48,259 bases of DNA from Gammaproteobacteria bacterium (GCA_013373375.1 JABXHY010000064.1:1-48259); one strand, 5' to 3'. Positions 25,405 through 35,215 are shown, counted from the first letter of the stretch. Numbers and translations are program-made. Notes: a model not told the origin generated them from the letters alone.

Positions 25405-25827
25405 GTGTTCCAATCTCGAAAAAAACAAGATGTAACGATTAACTTAACGCCGTTAATTGATGTGGTGTTTTTGCTACTCATATTTTTTATGGTATCCACA
25501 AGTTTTAATCGTGAAACACAAATAAAATTAGAGCTGCCATCAGCATCCGGTGATCCATTAGAGACCACCCCCGAACTTGTGGAAATAAGTGTCGACAGTG
25601 AAGGGCGATACTTCGTCAATGCTAAACCTCTGGTCAATACGGAGCTGGAAACGTTAGTGAAAGCTATTGGAATAGTCGGTCAAGGTAATCGAGAGCTTCA
25701 AGTTGTAATTAGTGCTGATGCCAGTGCTCCGTATCAATCGGTCATTACTGCAATGGAAGCATCGCGTAAAAGTGGCTATTTTAATTTTACTATGGCGACT
25801 CGAAATCCTAAGGGAAATAATCAGTGA
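25405..25827 (+). CDS. exbD: ExbD/TolR family biopolymer transport protein
   Basis: Partner of ExbB, 140 aa. A short cytoplasmic tail is followed by one membrane helix with the proton-carrying Asp in NLTPLIDVVFLLLIFFMVST (Asp about residue 19), then a periplasmic domain ending in the ATRNPKGNNQ tail. GTG start. Its stop overlaps the msbA GTG start (GTGA), so expression is coupled. Confidence 0.93.
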   Translation: MFQSRKKQDVTINLTPLIDVVFLLLIFFMVSTSFNRETQIKLELPSASGDPLETTPELVEISVDSEGRYFVNAKPLVNTELETLVKAIGIVGQGNRELQVVISADASAPYQSVITAMEASRKSGYFNFTMATRNPKGNNQ

Positions 25828-27569
25828 GCACACCAACTGGTTGGCAAACTTATCGTCGACTGCTTGGATATACCAGTCGTTATAAGATTATTTTCTTTAT
25901 TGGTTTAATTGCGACTGCTATTGCTGCAGTTATTGAAGTGTATCTAATTGCTTCTTTTGAACGACTTATCGATGAATTATTGGGTGATCCTGAAAAGCTA
26001 GGTGTTTTAAAGCTGGTGCCTGTATTCATTGTTATTGTGTTGATTGTACGCGGATTAGCTACTTTTCTGTCGACCTACTGTATGGAATGGATTGGCCGAC
26101 GAATTGTTCACGAGTTACGAATCGATTTATTTAAAAAATATTTATTCCTTCCCATCAACTATTTTGAGAAAAATAATAGCGGCGATTTAATTTCCAGAAT
26201 TACATTCAATACTGAAATGGTGTCGAACGCGACCACTCAAGCCATAACAACATTAGCAAGAAGCATCGCCGGAATTAGTGCGGCTTTGTTTTATATGTTC
26301 AGTGAGAGCGTTTTGCTATCGCTAACATTTTTATTGGCAGCGCCTCTTATTGCTATCGTCGTTAATGTTACATCGAAACGTTTCCGCACCATTAGTTCCA
26401 ACATGCAAACCAGTATGGGAACAGTTACCGACTCGACTCAGGAAATGGTTGAAGGTGTTCGTGTTGTTAAAACCTTTGGTGGCCAAGATTACGAATTAAA
26501 TAAATTTACTGATGCCAGTAATGCCAATCGTCAACAGTTTATGAAAATGGCGGTCGTAAAAGCATTTTCTTCTCCCTTTATACAGTTACTCGCCGGTGTT
26601 GGTATGGCTGTTGTATTTTGGGTTGCTATATCAGAGTTTCAAAAAGGGATTTTAACCTCAGGCTCATTTGTTACCTTTTTCATGCAAATAATGTACATGT
26701 TAAAGCCGTTAAAAGATTTATCGAATGTTAACAGTGTATTGCAAAGGGGCATCGCTGGAGCTTCAAGTATTTTCGATGAAATTGATAAGTCGAGTGAAGA
26801 CGACAAAGGAACTTTAAAGTTGGAACGCTCGAAAGGGAAAATCGAATTTAATCATGTGCAGTTTTCATATGAGTCGGATAAGCCTGTTATTAAAGATTTA
26901 TCGTTAACCATTAATCCCGGTGAAACGATTGCCGTTGTTGGTCCTTCGGGAAGTGGTAAATCTACGCTCACGAATTTGCTATTAAGGTTTTATCAGCCAA
27001 ACGCTGGTGAGATCCTGTTAGATGATGTTCCGCTTAGTAATATCCAGTTAGATTCACTTCGAGAACAGTTTGCTTTGGTATCGCAAAATATCGTTATTTT
27101 TAATGACACAGTTAAAGCGAACATTGCGTATGGTCAACTCGCTGAAAAAAGTGATCAAGAGATCAATAATGCGATAGAGAATGCGTACCTGACTGATGTA
27201 ATTGAAGACATGAAGGACGGAGTTAATACCATCACCGGAAGTTCTGGTAGCAAACTGTCCGGTGGGCAGCGACAACGCCTGGCGATTGCTAGAGCTCTGT
27301 TAAAAAATGCGCCTATTTTAATTCTCGATGAAGCCACCTCGGCGCTCGATAATGAATCAGAAAAGAAAGTGCAACTCGCGTTGGATAATCTGATGAAAGA
27401 TCGTACGACCATGGTCATTGCCCATAGATTATCGACCGTTGAACATGCTGACCGGATACTCGTTTTAAAGCAGGGCGAGATTGTAGAAATTGGTTCGCAT
27501 CAAGATTTACTGGCCAAGCAGGGTGAGTATTATCGTCTTTATCAAATGCAATTTTCTGAAGTCGAATGA
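25824..27569 (+). CDS. msbA: lipid A ABC transporter MsbA
   Basis: Homodimeric flippase moving lipid A-core across the inner membrane; 581 aa, the typical MsbA length. The N-terminal six-helix domain (residues 1 to about 310) is followed by the ATPase: Walker A VVGPSGSGKSTLTNLLLRFY, signature KLSGGQRQRLAIARALL, Walker B ILILDEATSALDNESE and VIAHRLSTVEHAD. ATGA overlap with lpxK and position in a Kdo/lipid A cluster support MsbA over a generic multidrug exporter. Confidence 0.93.
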   Translation: MSTPTGWQTYRRLLGYTSRYKIIFFIGLIATAIAAVIEVYLIASFERLIDELLGDPEKLGVLKLVPVFIVIVLIVRGLATFLSTYCMEWIGRRIVHELRIDLFKKYLFLPINYFEKNNSGDLISRITFNTEMVSNATTQAITTLARSIAGISAALFYMFSESVLLSLTFLLAAPLIAIVVNVTSKRFRTISSNMQTSMGTVTDSTQEMVEGVRVVKTFGGQDYELNKFTDASNANRQQFMKMAVVKAFSSPFIQLLAGVGMAVVFWVAISEFQKGILTSGSFVTFFMQIMYMLKPLKDLSNVNSVLQRGIAGASSIFDEIDKSSEDDKGTLKLERSKGKIEFNHVQFSYESDKPVIKDLSLTINPGETIAVVGPSGSGKSTLTNLLLRFYQPNAGEILLDDVPLSNIQLDSLREQFALVSQNIVIFNDTVKANIAYGQLAEKSDQEINNAIENAYLTDVIEDMKDGVNTITGSSGSKLSGGQRQRLAIARALLKNAPILILDEATSALDNESEKKVQLALDNLMKDRTTMVIAHRLSTVEHADRILVLKQGEIVEIGSHQDLLAKQGEYYRLYQMQFSEVE

Positions 27570-28609
27570 GCAAGTCAATTGAACAGTTCTGGTATCGACC
27601 CAAAGGCATTTTAAGATTTTTTCTATGGCCATTGCATTTGTTGATGCGGCTTCTTGTTCAGACTAGATTTTGGTTGTTTCGATTCAATGTTATTAAAAGT
27701 TATCGCTCAAGTTTGCCGGTGATCGTTGTTGGCAATATATCTGTCGGTGGAACGGGAAAAACTCCTTTCGTTATTTGGTTAGTCAAAAATTTGCAGCAGC
27801 AAGGTTTTAACACGGTTGTTTTATCTCGCGGGTATGGCGTAACCCCTTCAACTTTACCGCTCCTGGTTACGCAAGATACTTCCGTTTCTGAATGCGGAGA
27901 CGAGCCAAAAATGATGATGCAGGCAGGATGTACTATTGTGGTTGATCCTGATCGAACTCGTGCCGCTAAGTGGATAGAGCAGCAATATCCAAACAGCGTA
28001 ATTATATGTGATGACGGCTTGCAGCATTATAAATTGCAGCGTAATTTTGAAATCTGCTTAATTGATGGTTTTCGTGGCCTCGGCAATCGACTATTAATGC
28101 CATTCGGACCGTTAAGAGAACCTAAGTCCAGATTAAACTTTTGCGATTTGATTATTCAAAATTCTGGAGTTGCAGACTCTATAAAACAAGACTCTGAAAT
28201 AAATCAATATGGGACTCAAGACTCCCTAAGTATGATGACGATTCATCCCATATCTTTGGTTAATCTGGTGAGTCATGAAGAGATAGTATTAGAAAAAAAT
28301 AAGCCTTTCCCGTTTGAGAAAGTCACAGCTATCTGTGGTATTGGCAATCCAATGAAGTTTCATCATACGCTTACCGAATTAGGTGCTGAGCCAAAGCTGT
28401 TTGGGTTTCCCGATCACCATAAATTTGTGGCAGATGATCTAACTCAATTAGGACCAAAACCGATTGTTATGACGGAGAAAGATGCAGTGAAGTGTTCTGA
28501 GTTCGCTCGAGAAAACTGGTGGTATTTAAAAATATCTGCATCGGTTGACGATAACGTATTTGCAAAAATTGTTGAACGATTGCCCCAGATTAATGCAAGT
28601 AAATCATGA
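27566..28609 (+). CDS. lpxK: tetraacyldisaccharide 4'-kinase LpxK
   Basis: Phosphorylates the 4' position of the lipid A precursor at the inner membrane; 347 aa. A membrane-associated N-terminal helix (about residues 10-30) precedes the P-loop VVGNISVGGTGKTPFVIWLV. The family motifs LSRGYG, GDEPKMM, IICDDGLQHYKLQRN and LMPFGPLREP follow. It overlaps msbA by four bases. Together with msbA and kdsB it makes this an endotoxin-assembly cluster. Confidence 0.95.
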   Translation: MSKSIEQFWYRPKGILRFFLWPLHLLMRLLVQTRFWLFRFNVIKSYRSSLPVIVVGNISVGGTGKTPFVIWLVKNLQQQGFNTVVLSRGYGVTPSTLPLLVTQDTSVSECGDEPKMMMQAGCTIVVDPDRTRAAKWIEQQYPNSVIICDDGLQHYKLQRNFEICLIDGFRGLGNRLLMPFGPLREPKSRLNFCDLIIQNSGVADSIKQDSEINQYGTQDSLSMMTIHPISLVNLVSHEEIVLEKNKPFPFEKVTAICGIGNPMKFHHTLTELGAEPKLFGFPDHHKFVADDLTQLGPKPIVMTEKDAVKCSEFARENWWYLKISASVDDNVFAKIVERLPQINASKS

Positions 28610-28619
28610 GAATTTATTT

Positions 28620-28814
28620 ATGAAAAAAGCAATTTACGATGTTTTAGTTTGTCCAGCGTGTAACGGTAAATTAAAAATGACGAAAGATGGACATCATTTG
28701 CTGTGTTCTTTCGATAAACTATTATTTGATATTAATGATAATATTCCTAATATGGTGATAGAGCAGGCCAAAAACTTAGGCACAGAAGAAATGGAACAAC
28801 TGGAGTTGCGTTAG
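28620..28814 (+). CDS. Trm112/YcaR family small protein
   Basis: 64 aa. In bacteria this family sits between lpxK and kdsB; homologues of yeast Trm112 activate methyltransferases, but the bacterial role is not firmly known. Seen: YDVLVCPACNGKLKM, a first CxxC, then HHLLCSFDKLLFDINDNIP. The usual second Cys pair is reduced to a single Cys (LLCS), as in many YcaR proteins. The frame is open from 28545, but ATG 28620, just after the lpxK stop, gives the normal family length. Its TAG overlaps the kdsB GTG. Confidence 0.9.
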   Translation: MKKAIYDVLVCPACNGKLKMTKDGHHLLCSFDKLLFDINDNIPNMVIEQAKNLGTEEMEQLELR

Positions 28815-29575
28815 TGAACTTTCATGTCATTATTCCTGCGAGATACGCGTCATCTCGTCTACCGGGCAAACCCCTTGCGTTGATTGGGGATTTGTCAATG
28901 ATACAGCGTGTTTACCAACAGGCAGTAAAGTCTGGTGCGACACAAGTTGCTGTGGCGACAGATGACAATCGAATAATGGAACACGTTCAAGGCTTTGGTG
29001 GCAAAGCTGTACTTACACGTGATGACCACGAGTCAGGAACCGATCGAGTCCTCGAAGCAGCAGAAAAACTTTCAGTACGTGATGAGGACGTGGTGGTGAA
29101 CCTTCAGGGAGACGAACCCTTTGTTCCTCATCAAAATATCACTCAAGTTGCTGCATTGCTTGAACGTCCTGACAGCGTAATGTCGACTCTTTGTACACCG
29201 ATAGTAGACGTTGATGAAGTCGAAAACCCAAATGTGGTAAAAGTTATCTTTTCTCATAATGGAAAAGCCCTTTATTTTTCAAGAGCTCAAATTCCTTATA
29301 TTCGCGATGCAGTGTCCACCGGTAGAGCGCCCGATGATTTAATTTATTATCGTCATATAGGACTTTATGGTTTTAAAAAATCATTTTTGGAAGGATTCAG
29401 TCAGCTAACATCCTCTTATCTAGAACATACTGAAAAACTGGAGCAATTAAGAGTACTCGAAAATGGTTATTCGATTGAAATTGCTGTCGCTGATATCACA
29501 CCTCCACTAGGCGTTGATACACCTGAAGATTTAATTGAAGCTAATCGATTGCTGGACAGTTTTAAGGATTCTTAA
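28814..29575 (+). CDS. kdsB: 3-deoxy-manno-octulosonate cytidylyltransferase
   Basis: Makes CMP-Kdo for attachment to lipid A; cytoplasmic, 253 aa. Family features: VIIPARYASSRLPGKPL at the N terminus, VAVATDDNRI, LTRDDHESGTDRVLEA, VVNLQGDEPFVPHQNI, YFSRAQIPYIRD, YYRHIGLYGFKKSFL and GVDTPEDL at the end. GTG start overlapping the upstream stop; its own TAA overlaps the next ATG. Confidence 0.96.
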   Translation: MNFHVIIPARYASSRLPGKPLALIGDLSMIQRVYQQAVKSGATQVAVATDDNRIMEHVQGFGGKAVLTRDDHESGTDRVLEAAEKLSVRDEDVVVNLQGDEPFVPHQNITQVAALLERPDSVMSTLCTPIVDVDEVENPNVVKVIFSHNGKALYFSRAQIPYIRDAVSTGRAPDDLIYYRHIGLYGFKKSFLEGFSQLTSSYLEHTEKLEQLRVLENGYSIEIAVADITPPLGVDTPEDLIEANRLLDSFKDS

Positions 29576-30039
29576 TGGCGGTTTCGATATTGTTTGTTTG
29601 CTTGGGAAACATTTGTCGCTCACCGACAGCGGAAGGCATTTTTCGACACATGGTTCGTGAGCAAGGTTTACACGATCGAATTCAAACCGATTCGTGCGGC
29701 ACGGCCGGCTATCATATTGGGGCGAAGCCAGACAAACGTTCATTAGCAACAGCACAGAAAAGAGGGTATGACTTTTCTGACTTGCGTGCTCGAAAGCTAG
29801 AAGCGAAGGATTTAGATCGCTTTGATCATATTCTGGTGATGGATAAATCGAATTTAGACGATACTTTGCAATTAGCCAACGAAAGCAATAAGCATAAAGT
29901 TCAGTTGTTTCTCAGTTACCATACTGATAACGATATTGTAGAAGTGCCGGATCCATACTATGGCGGCCCAGACGGATTTGAACATGTTGTCGACTTAATC
30001 GAGGATGCGTCTGCGAATCTACTAAAATCATTGAAGTAA
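29575..30039 (+). CDS. low molecular weight protein-tyrosine phosphatase
   Basis: Cytoplasmic phosphatase, 154 aa. The P-loop FVCLGNICRSPTAEG has Cys9 and Arg15 (C-x5-R), and VPDPYYGGPDGF carries the catalytic aspartate. It overlaps kdsB (TAATG) and is the last tightly coupled gene of the run. In Pseudomonas a phosphatase of this type also follows kdsB, so the position is ancestral, but it is not clear what it dephosphorylates. Confidence 0.93.
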   Translation: MAVSILFVCLGNICRSPTAEGIFRHMVREQGLHDRIQTDSCGTAGYHIGAKPDKRSLATAQKRGYDFSDLRARKLEAKDLDRFDHILVMDKSNLDDTLQLANESNKHKVQLFLSYHTDNDIVEVPDPYYGGPDGFEHVVDLIEDASANLLKSLK

Positions 30040-30154
30040 AACAGTAACAATCTTAACTCTAATACAATGCGTTTGTAATAAAAGCTTTGCTTATTTGACT
30101 GTATCTATTGAAGCCGTTTTTCAGCAATTATTTCAACATTCGAGAATAACTGTC

Positions 30155-30415
30155 ATGCCATTACTCCCTGATATGGACGACTTTGAAAAAGATTTCGAGG
30201 AGCACTACCAAACAATTGAGTGTGGTCGTTGTAATACTCGGTATGAACTATTGAAATACGATCAGTGTCCCCATTGCTCCAATTTAGACGAAGAAGGCTT
30301 GCGTCAACTCGCATTACAAAAACAACTCGACTTTGACGACCGAAGATCATTGGGTGTAACCTTTACTCTTGTGTCCGTCCTTATCCTTTTGCTCTTAATA
30401 ATTTATCTTGTATGA
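30155..30415 (+). CDS. small zinc-ribbon, C-terminally anchored membrane protein
   Basis: 86 aa from ATG 30155 (MPLLPDMDDFEKDF). An acidic N terminus is followed by a zinc ribbon, CGRCNTRYELLKYDQCPHC (about residues 23-41, two CxxC pairs), then a charged helix and one C-terminal membrane helix (about residues 66-85). The frame extends back to 30095, but the later ATG gives a more natural N terminus. I do not recognise a named family. Function unknown. Confidence 0.7.
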   Translation: MPLLPDMDDFEKDFEEHYQTIECGRCNTRYELLKYDQCPHCSNLDEEGLRQLALQKQLDFDDRRSLGVTFTLVSVLILLLLIIYLV

Positions 30416-30441
30416 AAAGTGGAGTGTGAGTGTATGAATAG

Positions 30442-30474
30442 ATGAGCAGTATCATTAACAGAATAACTGCTCAT
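30442..30474. terminator. 9-bp inverted repeat between convergent genes
   Basis: ATGAGCAGT and ACTGCTCAT are separated by 15 bases, placed between the zinc-ribbon gene and the phosphatase gene on the other strand. The plus-strand side is followed by GGCATTTTAATT. A possible bidirectional terminator, with a large loop and a weak U tract. Confidence 0.45.
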
Positions 30475-30484
30475 GGCATTTTAA

Positions 30485-33433
30485 TTAAGAAGCTTTTTGC
30501 TGGCGTTTTCTTCGTAGAAGTGCCAGTAAGAATAATGCGAGCGATAACCCACCACCGCTAGAATCATCGCCATCGCCATCGCCATCGCCATTAGATTCAA
30601 TAGTTATGGTACGAGTTACAGTTGAAGCTGAATTACCTGCTGCGTCGCTAACGTCATAAGCTAAAATGTACTCGCCGACAACACCTGTATTGACGCTACC
30701 CGTGACAATAATATCGTTGCTTAAATCGCCATCTAGGTTATCAGTTGCTGTTGCGCCAGGGTCGACAAACGAGGTGCCTTGTTGAAGGGTAATACTTTCT
30801 GCTCCAACTAAAGTAATAACTGGCGGTGTCGTATCTTCTGAGTCTGAAGAAGGTTCGTATTCGATACGAAGCAATGGCGCATTTCCGGTAGAGCCTTCGA
30901 ATGCTTCTGCAGTTCTTTTACCTTCACCTGAAATTATCAAAGAAATGTTATTGCCTGCACGCCATCCATTTCGGTTAACTATTTCTTGAAAAATACTTTT
31001 AAGTTCTGGTGTGCGCTGTGCGCTATTGGCTTCACCTTCAGTTGACCAAATGTCGGGTTGCCAAGCGACCGTTGCAGAGGTTGTTGAGCGACTCGACACA
31101 TTTTGCGCAGTGTTATTGAATGGGCTGGAGTTGTCGGTATTTTCACCTCTAATCTGCAAAGATGTAGAATCTGTCGATGCCTCGTCTGTTGTAAACTGAA
31201 CTGTTGCAGACACTATGGTACTGTTTTCTGGAATAGTTAAATTAGTAAAACGTAAACCAACAATTTGATTGCCATTATCGTTTACCAGTTCGATATCGGA
31301 ACTGTCGAGGTACATACTGCCATCAGCACGTTGTTCGACATCATCTAATCCATTTGTAATACGTTTTAAGATGACGCCTTCTTCTGGAGGTTCGTTTGTA
31401 CTACCTTGTTTAACAATTAATGAAATAAGTGCATCTTTCGCATTAGGACCACCAGGTCCTCCCGTTGTTTTAACTCCTGTTTCGCCAGTTTGTAAAAGTG
31501 TTTGTCCATAAACATAGCCCGCTTCATCGGAACCAGCGATCCATTGATAAGTTTCCATGCCGTCTGGCGCTAAAAAATCATTCTCGTTCGTCGTATCGTC
31601 AAACGCCATTGATAGCAGTAACAGATCGCCTGCATTTCCTATTACCGATGGAAACTTACTGTCGGGCGAGCCATCGTTGGATTCCGTCGCAACATCGCCA
31701 ATTGGGTCGTTGTTATCGGCACCACGGATAGCGGATAGAATGGCCCAGCTCGGTTTGCTACCTCGTAACGTAAAATCAAAACTGGTTGGATCGTTTGCTT
31801 GAAAAGTTTTGTAAAACACAACCGTTGCTAAATCGCGCCCATTGCCACCTTCGAACTGAAGGCAATAATTACCGTCTTGTTGAAGACAGTCTGGAATTTC
31901 ATGACATTCCGATTGACCATTATCCGTTTTAAAGCATGACGCTCCTGCCGTCCAGCCGTTTAATTGAATGGGTAAAAGATCATCGGTACGACTTAAAAAC
32001 AACAGTAACAAATCATTTTCATTTGCTGCTGAGGGAACATCAATCGAAACATTATTTGCAGCGTCGTAGTCTGAAGTTGAACCAAGGTGTTGAATTGTTT
32101 CTGCATTACCTTCACTTTTTATAATTGTGAAGTCGTCTCTCACTTGACCAGAATCATTTAAATATTTCATATCCAGTCGAAGACCGTCGACATCGATAAT
32201 GACTGAGCCAAGTTCGTTTAAGGCCATGTACATAGCAGGGTGATTACCAACGCCAGAGCGTTTGCCAGAAGCTCCCGCAACACTGTAAACCGTTCCACCA
32301 TTAGAAGCGTTTAAATATTTTTTATAGGCGCCTTCGATTTCAATATTACCGCTGCCGTCGTCAATTTGGTGCTGTGCTCCGAAAGTACTCGAAACACCGT
32401 AATGGCCATCGATTAAATAAGAACGCTCGTAAGAATGACTGTGTCCGGATAAAACGAGATCAACGCCGTATTGTTCTAATATTGGTAGAACTTGCTCTCG
32501 CATCTCAAATGATCGGTATTCATCGGAATCATCCGTATCGTGCGAGCCTTTCGAGTAAGGAGGGTGATGAAAAAATACGATGACCCAAGGCTGCGTTGTT
32601 GCGGCTAAATCGTTTCTAAGCCAAGTTACCATGGCGCCATTGGATGAACGATCGCTATCGTAGGAATCCAAACTAATAAAGTGAATATTGGCATAATCGA
32701 ATGAATAATACGCTTCGGTTCCAGAAGCTAATCCGCCAGCTTCGGCATTTCGGGGAAAACTGAAAATGTTGTAGTAAGGTCCGGATAAATTATCAGAGTT
32801 AGCAGAGTAACCATCGTGATTGCCCAAGGTTGACCAAAGTGTTGATCGACGAAGCATGTCTGGGTACATATCGAACACAGCGTCTTGGTATTCTTGATCG
32901 GTTCCATCGTTGTAAGCGTTGTCGCCTAGCATTATCCATAGGTTGGTATTTTCTTGGCCGGGATAATTAAGGTATGCATTATAAACAGCGCGTTGATTTT
33001 CATTCGCTGTACCGGCGTCACCGATTGCCCAGATTCGAGTTGGTTTTGAGGTGCCTGCTGTGGGTGAAGTTTCGAAACGATAACCGCTGTTACCGCCAGC
33101 AATAGCGCCTGAGCTTTGACCGACTGAATAATAGTATTGTGTATCCGGCTCTAAACCTTGAATGACGACCCTATGATTTTGTGAGGATGTATTAACACTG
33201 GCTTGAAAGTTTAGACTTCCTGGTGAGGTTCCGTATCTTACTACAGAGTCACTGGGCTCATCGGTTCGCCATTTAATGGTGATTTCGTTGGGTGTTGCGC
33301 GTTGCAGATAAGGACCCCGTGTAACTTCAATCGCCAGCAACTGTGATGAGCAAATAAGTGCAGCAATTAACGATGCGCTCAGGTTTATGATTTTTCGCGG
33401 TCGTTTAGTCTGTGCCAATTCTGAAAGTCGCAT
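30485..33433 (-). CDS. secreted purple-acid-phosphatase-like metallophosphoesterase with GlyGly-CTERM
   Basis: 982 aa. Signal peptide (about residues 15-35), then an FN3-like PAP N-terminal domain (residues 37-125). The metallophosphoesterase domain has WAIGDAGTA, MLGDNAYND, TLGNHDGYS, VFFHHPPYS and LSGHSHSYERS, all metal ligands present. Two beta-rich regions follow: roughly 445-690, unassigned, and 695-865, like a carbohydrate-binding DNRLRE-type module. A DUF5011-type Ig-like domain comes next (ITLVGAESITLQQGTSFVDP). The end is an Asp-Gly linker and GGGLSLALFLLALLRRKR, a GlyGly-CTERM signal. Such tails are cut by rhombosortase after type II secretion. Likely surface phosphate scavenging. 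Confidence 0.92.
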   Translation of the reverse strand: MRLSELAQTKRPRKIINLSASLIAALICSSQLLAIEVTRGPYLQRATPNEITIKWRTDEPSDSVVRYGTSPGSLNFQASVNTSSQNHRVVIQGLEPDTQYYYSVGQSSGAIAGGNSGYRFETSPTAGTSKPTRIWAIGDAGTANENQRAVYNAYLNYPGQENTNLWIMLGDNAYNDGTDQEYQDAVFDMYPDMLRRSTLWSTLGNHDGYSANSDNLSGPYYNIFSFPRNAEAGGLASGTEAYYSFDYANIHFISLDSYDSDRSSNGAMVTWLRNDLAATTQPWVIVFFHHPPYSKGSHDTDDSDEYRSFEMREQVLPILEQYGVDLVLSGHSHSYERSYLIDGHYGVSSTFGAQHQIDDGSGNIEIEGAYKKYLNASNGGTVYSVAGASGKRSGVGNHPAMYMALNELGSVIIDVDGLRLDMKYLNDSGQVRDDFTIIKSEGNAETIQHLGSTSDYDAANNVSIDVPSAANENDLLLLFLSRTDDLLPIQLNGWTAGASCFKTDNGQSECHEIPDCLQQDGNYCLQFEGGNGRDLATVVFYKTFQANDPTSFDFTLRGSKPSWAILSAIRGADNNDPIGDVATESNDGSPDSKFPSVIGNAGDLLLLSMAFDDTTNENDFLAPDGMETYQWIAGSDEAGYVYGQTLLQTGETGVKTTGGPGGPNAKDALISLIVKQGSTNEPPEEGVILKRITNGLDDVEQRADGSMYLDSSDIELVNDNGNQIVGLRFTNLTIPENSTIVSATVQFTTDEASTDSTSLQIRGENTDNSSPFNNTAQNVSSRSTTSATVAWQPDIWSTEGEANSAQRTPELKSIFQEIVNRNGWRAGNNISLIISGEGKRTAEAFEGSTGNAPLLRIEYEPSSDSEDTTPPVITLVGAESITLQQGTSFVDPGATATDNLDGDLSNDIIVTGSVNTGVVGEYILAYDVSDAAGNSASTVTRTITIESNGDGDGDGDDSSGGGLSLALFLLALLRRKRQQKAS
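30565..30590 (-). repeat. hexanucleotide repeat in the phosphatase linker
   Basis: Four perfect copies of CATCGC on the plus strand plus a partial fifth, encoding the Gly-Asp-Gly-Asp linker just before the GlyGly-CTERM tail. Slippage here would change linker length without shifting the frame. Confidence 0.9.
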
Positions 33434-33717
33434 AAGTTCCCCAAAACGTTTCCGATAAATTTTTATCCTTTTAATAATGAAAGGTTATAGTTAATTGGGA
33501 TGTTGAAATGAGACTTGAGTTAAAAAAATAAAATACTATTGCTTATTTGAGCCCTAAGTGAATTGTCTAAAAGCCTTAATTTTTAGTGGTTTACGATAGC
33601 TTGTGTAATATTACCAATTAAAATGCGATAAGGTTCTCAAGCTTCTTTAGAAAAGTTAAATCAAAAAGTTTAAATAACAAATAAATATGATTGTTTTAAA
33701 AACTACAGTCTGTACAT

Positions 33718-35181
33718 TCAGGAGTGAATAAAAAATTCTTCCAATTGTGCTGCAACATTTAATAGTAAATCTTCTCTCCCAAAATGACCATAAAGTTGAA
33801 CGCCAATTGGAAGTCCATCTTGACTCATTGCCATCGGCATACTCATAGCGGGCAAGCCTGTGACATTTCCTAAAATAGTAAACGCCATTGTTTCAAGAAC
33901 AGGGCGTGCCATTTGTTCAACAATACCTAGTTTATAAGACAGTTTTCCAATCTTAATAAAACTGCTGAGAGTTAAAATAATTTCTTCTATAGGGTTTTTA
34001 AGTAATGCGCCATGTTTGACTGCTGGTGTCGGAACAGTAGGGCACAGCATGGCATCGTACCCTGATAAATATTCATTGGTTTCGGTTCTGATTGTTTGCC
34101 AGTCGTTGAGTGCCATAATGACGTCTTTCGCACTAAAGGAACGACCTAACATGGCTAAATTTTTGGTTTGAGGTTCGAGCATTCGAGCTGAGTGTTTGCC
34201 AAACCTTTGTTTTACATTTTCTTCGGTCGCTGCGACATGAGAAGCGACTACGATAATAAACGATCGCCACAATTGATCGCGATTAATTGTGGGATCTTTC
34301 CATTCAACACTATGACCTAAGTCCTCTAACTTTTTTGCCGTATTAATGACAGCGTCTTGGATCTCCGAAGTAACATTAGTACTCACAAGCGGCAAATTTG
34401 TCACAACAAATTTAAGGTGTTCTAAAGGACGTTCAATAGAGGATAAATAACTTCTGTCTGGTTGTTGAATGATGAAAGGGCTAGCGACATCGGCTCCCTG
34501 AGTCACGTCCAGTAATGCTGCACTATCTCTTACCGATTTTGTAATGGCATGCTCAACAACAGCACCTGACCAGTCTTCTCCAACTTTTGGGCCAAGTGGT
34601 GTTCGATTTCGCGATGGCTTTAAACCAAAACAACCACACCAGGCTGCAGGGAATCGAATAGAGCCTCCACCATCACCGCCATGCGCCATCGGAACTATTC
34701 CTGCTGCTACTGCCGCTGCACTTCCGCCTGAAGAACCTCCAGCGCTGTATCCGGATTTATGAGGATTGTGAGTCGGGCCATGAGCTTTAGGCTCGGTGGT
34801 AATAATCAGTCCGTACTCAGGCGTATTAGTTTTTCCAAAAATATTCAGCCCGGCTTGTTTATATCTTTGAGCCAATGTTGAATCGGTTTCTGGGATGTAG
34901 TTAATTCCACGGCTTCCCATTGTTAATGGCTCGCCAGCAAACTCACATTGCAGATCTTTTAGTAAAAAGGGTACGCCCGCAAATGGAGTATTGAGATCAA
35001 TGGAGCTTGCATATTTTTCAGCGCGTTCGAAAAAAGTATGAATCACGGCATTTAATTTTGGATTGGCTTGTTGGTAGACTTTTTGAGCGACAGAAAGTAA
35101 TTCTTTCGGCGATAATTGTTTTGTCTTAATTAATTCAGCCAGACTTAAAGCATCATACTTTTGATATTCTTGAGGTGTCAT
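33718..35181 (-). CDS. amidase (amidase signature family)
   Basis: Amide hydrolase with a Ser-cisSer-Lys triad, 487 aa. Lys is in [10 protein letters not shown] (about residue 75); the signature [20 protein letters not shown] gives the cis-Ser, and [12 protein letters not shown] the nucleophile Ser. C-terminal [13 protein letters not shown] and [10 protein letters not shown] are typical of 6-aminohexanoate/fatty-amide-type members. No GatC or GatB gene is nearby and it lacks GatA context, so it is probably a catabolic amidase of unknown substrate. The membrane-protein gene upstream is on the same strand, 34 bases away. Confidence 0.88.
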   Translation of the reverse strand: MTPQEYQKYDALSLAELIKTKQLSPKELLSVAQKVYQQANPKLNAVIHTFFERAEKYASSIDLNTPFAGVPFLLKDLQCEFAGEPLTMGSRGINYIPETDSTLAQRYKQAGLNIFGKTNTPEYGLIITTEPKAHGPTHNPHKSGYSAGGSSGGSAAAVAAGIVPMAHGGDGGGSIRFPAAWCGCFGLKPSRNRTPLGPKVGEDWSGAVVEHAITKSVRDSAALLDVTQGADVASPFIIQQPDRSYLSSIERPLEHLKFVVTNLPLVSTNVTSEIQDAVINTAKKLEDLGHSVEWKDPTINRDQLWRSFIIVVASHVAATEENVKQRFGKHSARMLEPQTKNLAMLGRSFSAKDVIMALNDWQTIRTETNEYLSGYDAMLCPTVPTPAVKHGALLKNPIEEIILTLSSFIKIGKLSYKLGIVEQMARPVLETMAFTILGNVTGLPAMSMPMAMSQDGLPIGVQLYGHFGREDLLLNVAAQLEEFFIHS

Positions 35182-35215
35182 ATTGTCGCTCTCAATTTTT
35201 TGTGAACACTAAAGA

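Noticed and set aside
30840-32590. Several plus-strand ORFs of 60-80 codons opposite the phosphatase gene
   Set aside because: They are antisense to a clear 982-codon gene, have unlikely composition and no ribosome binding sites.
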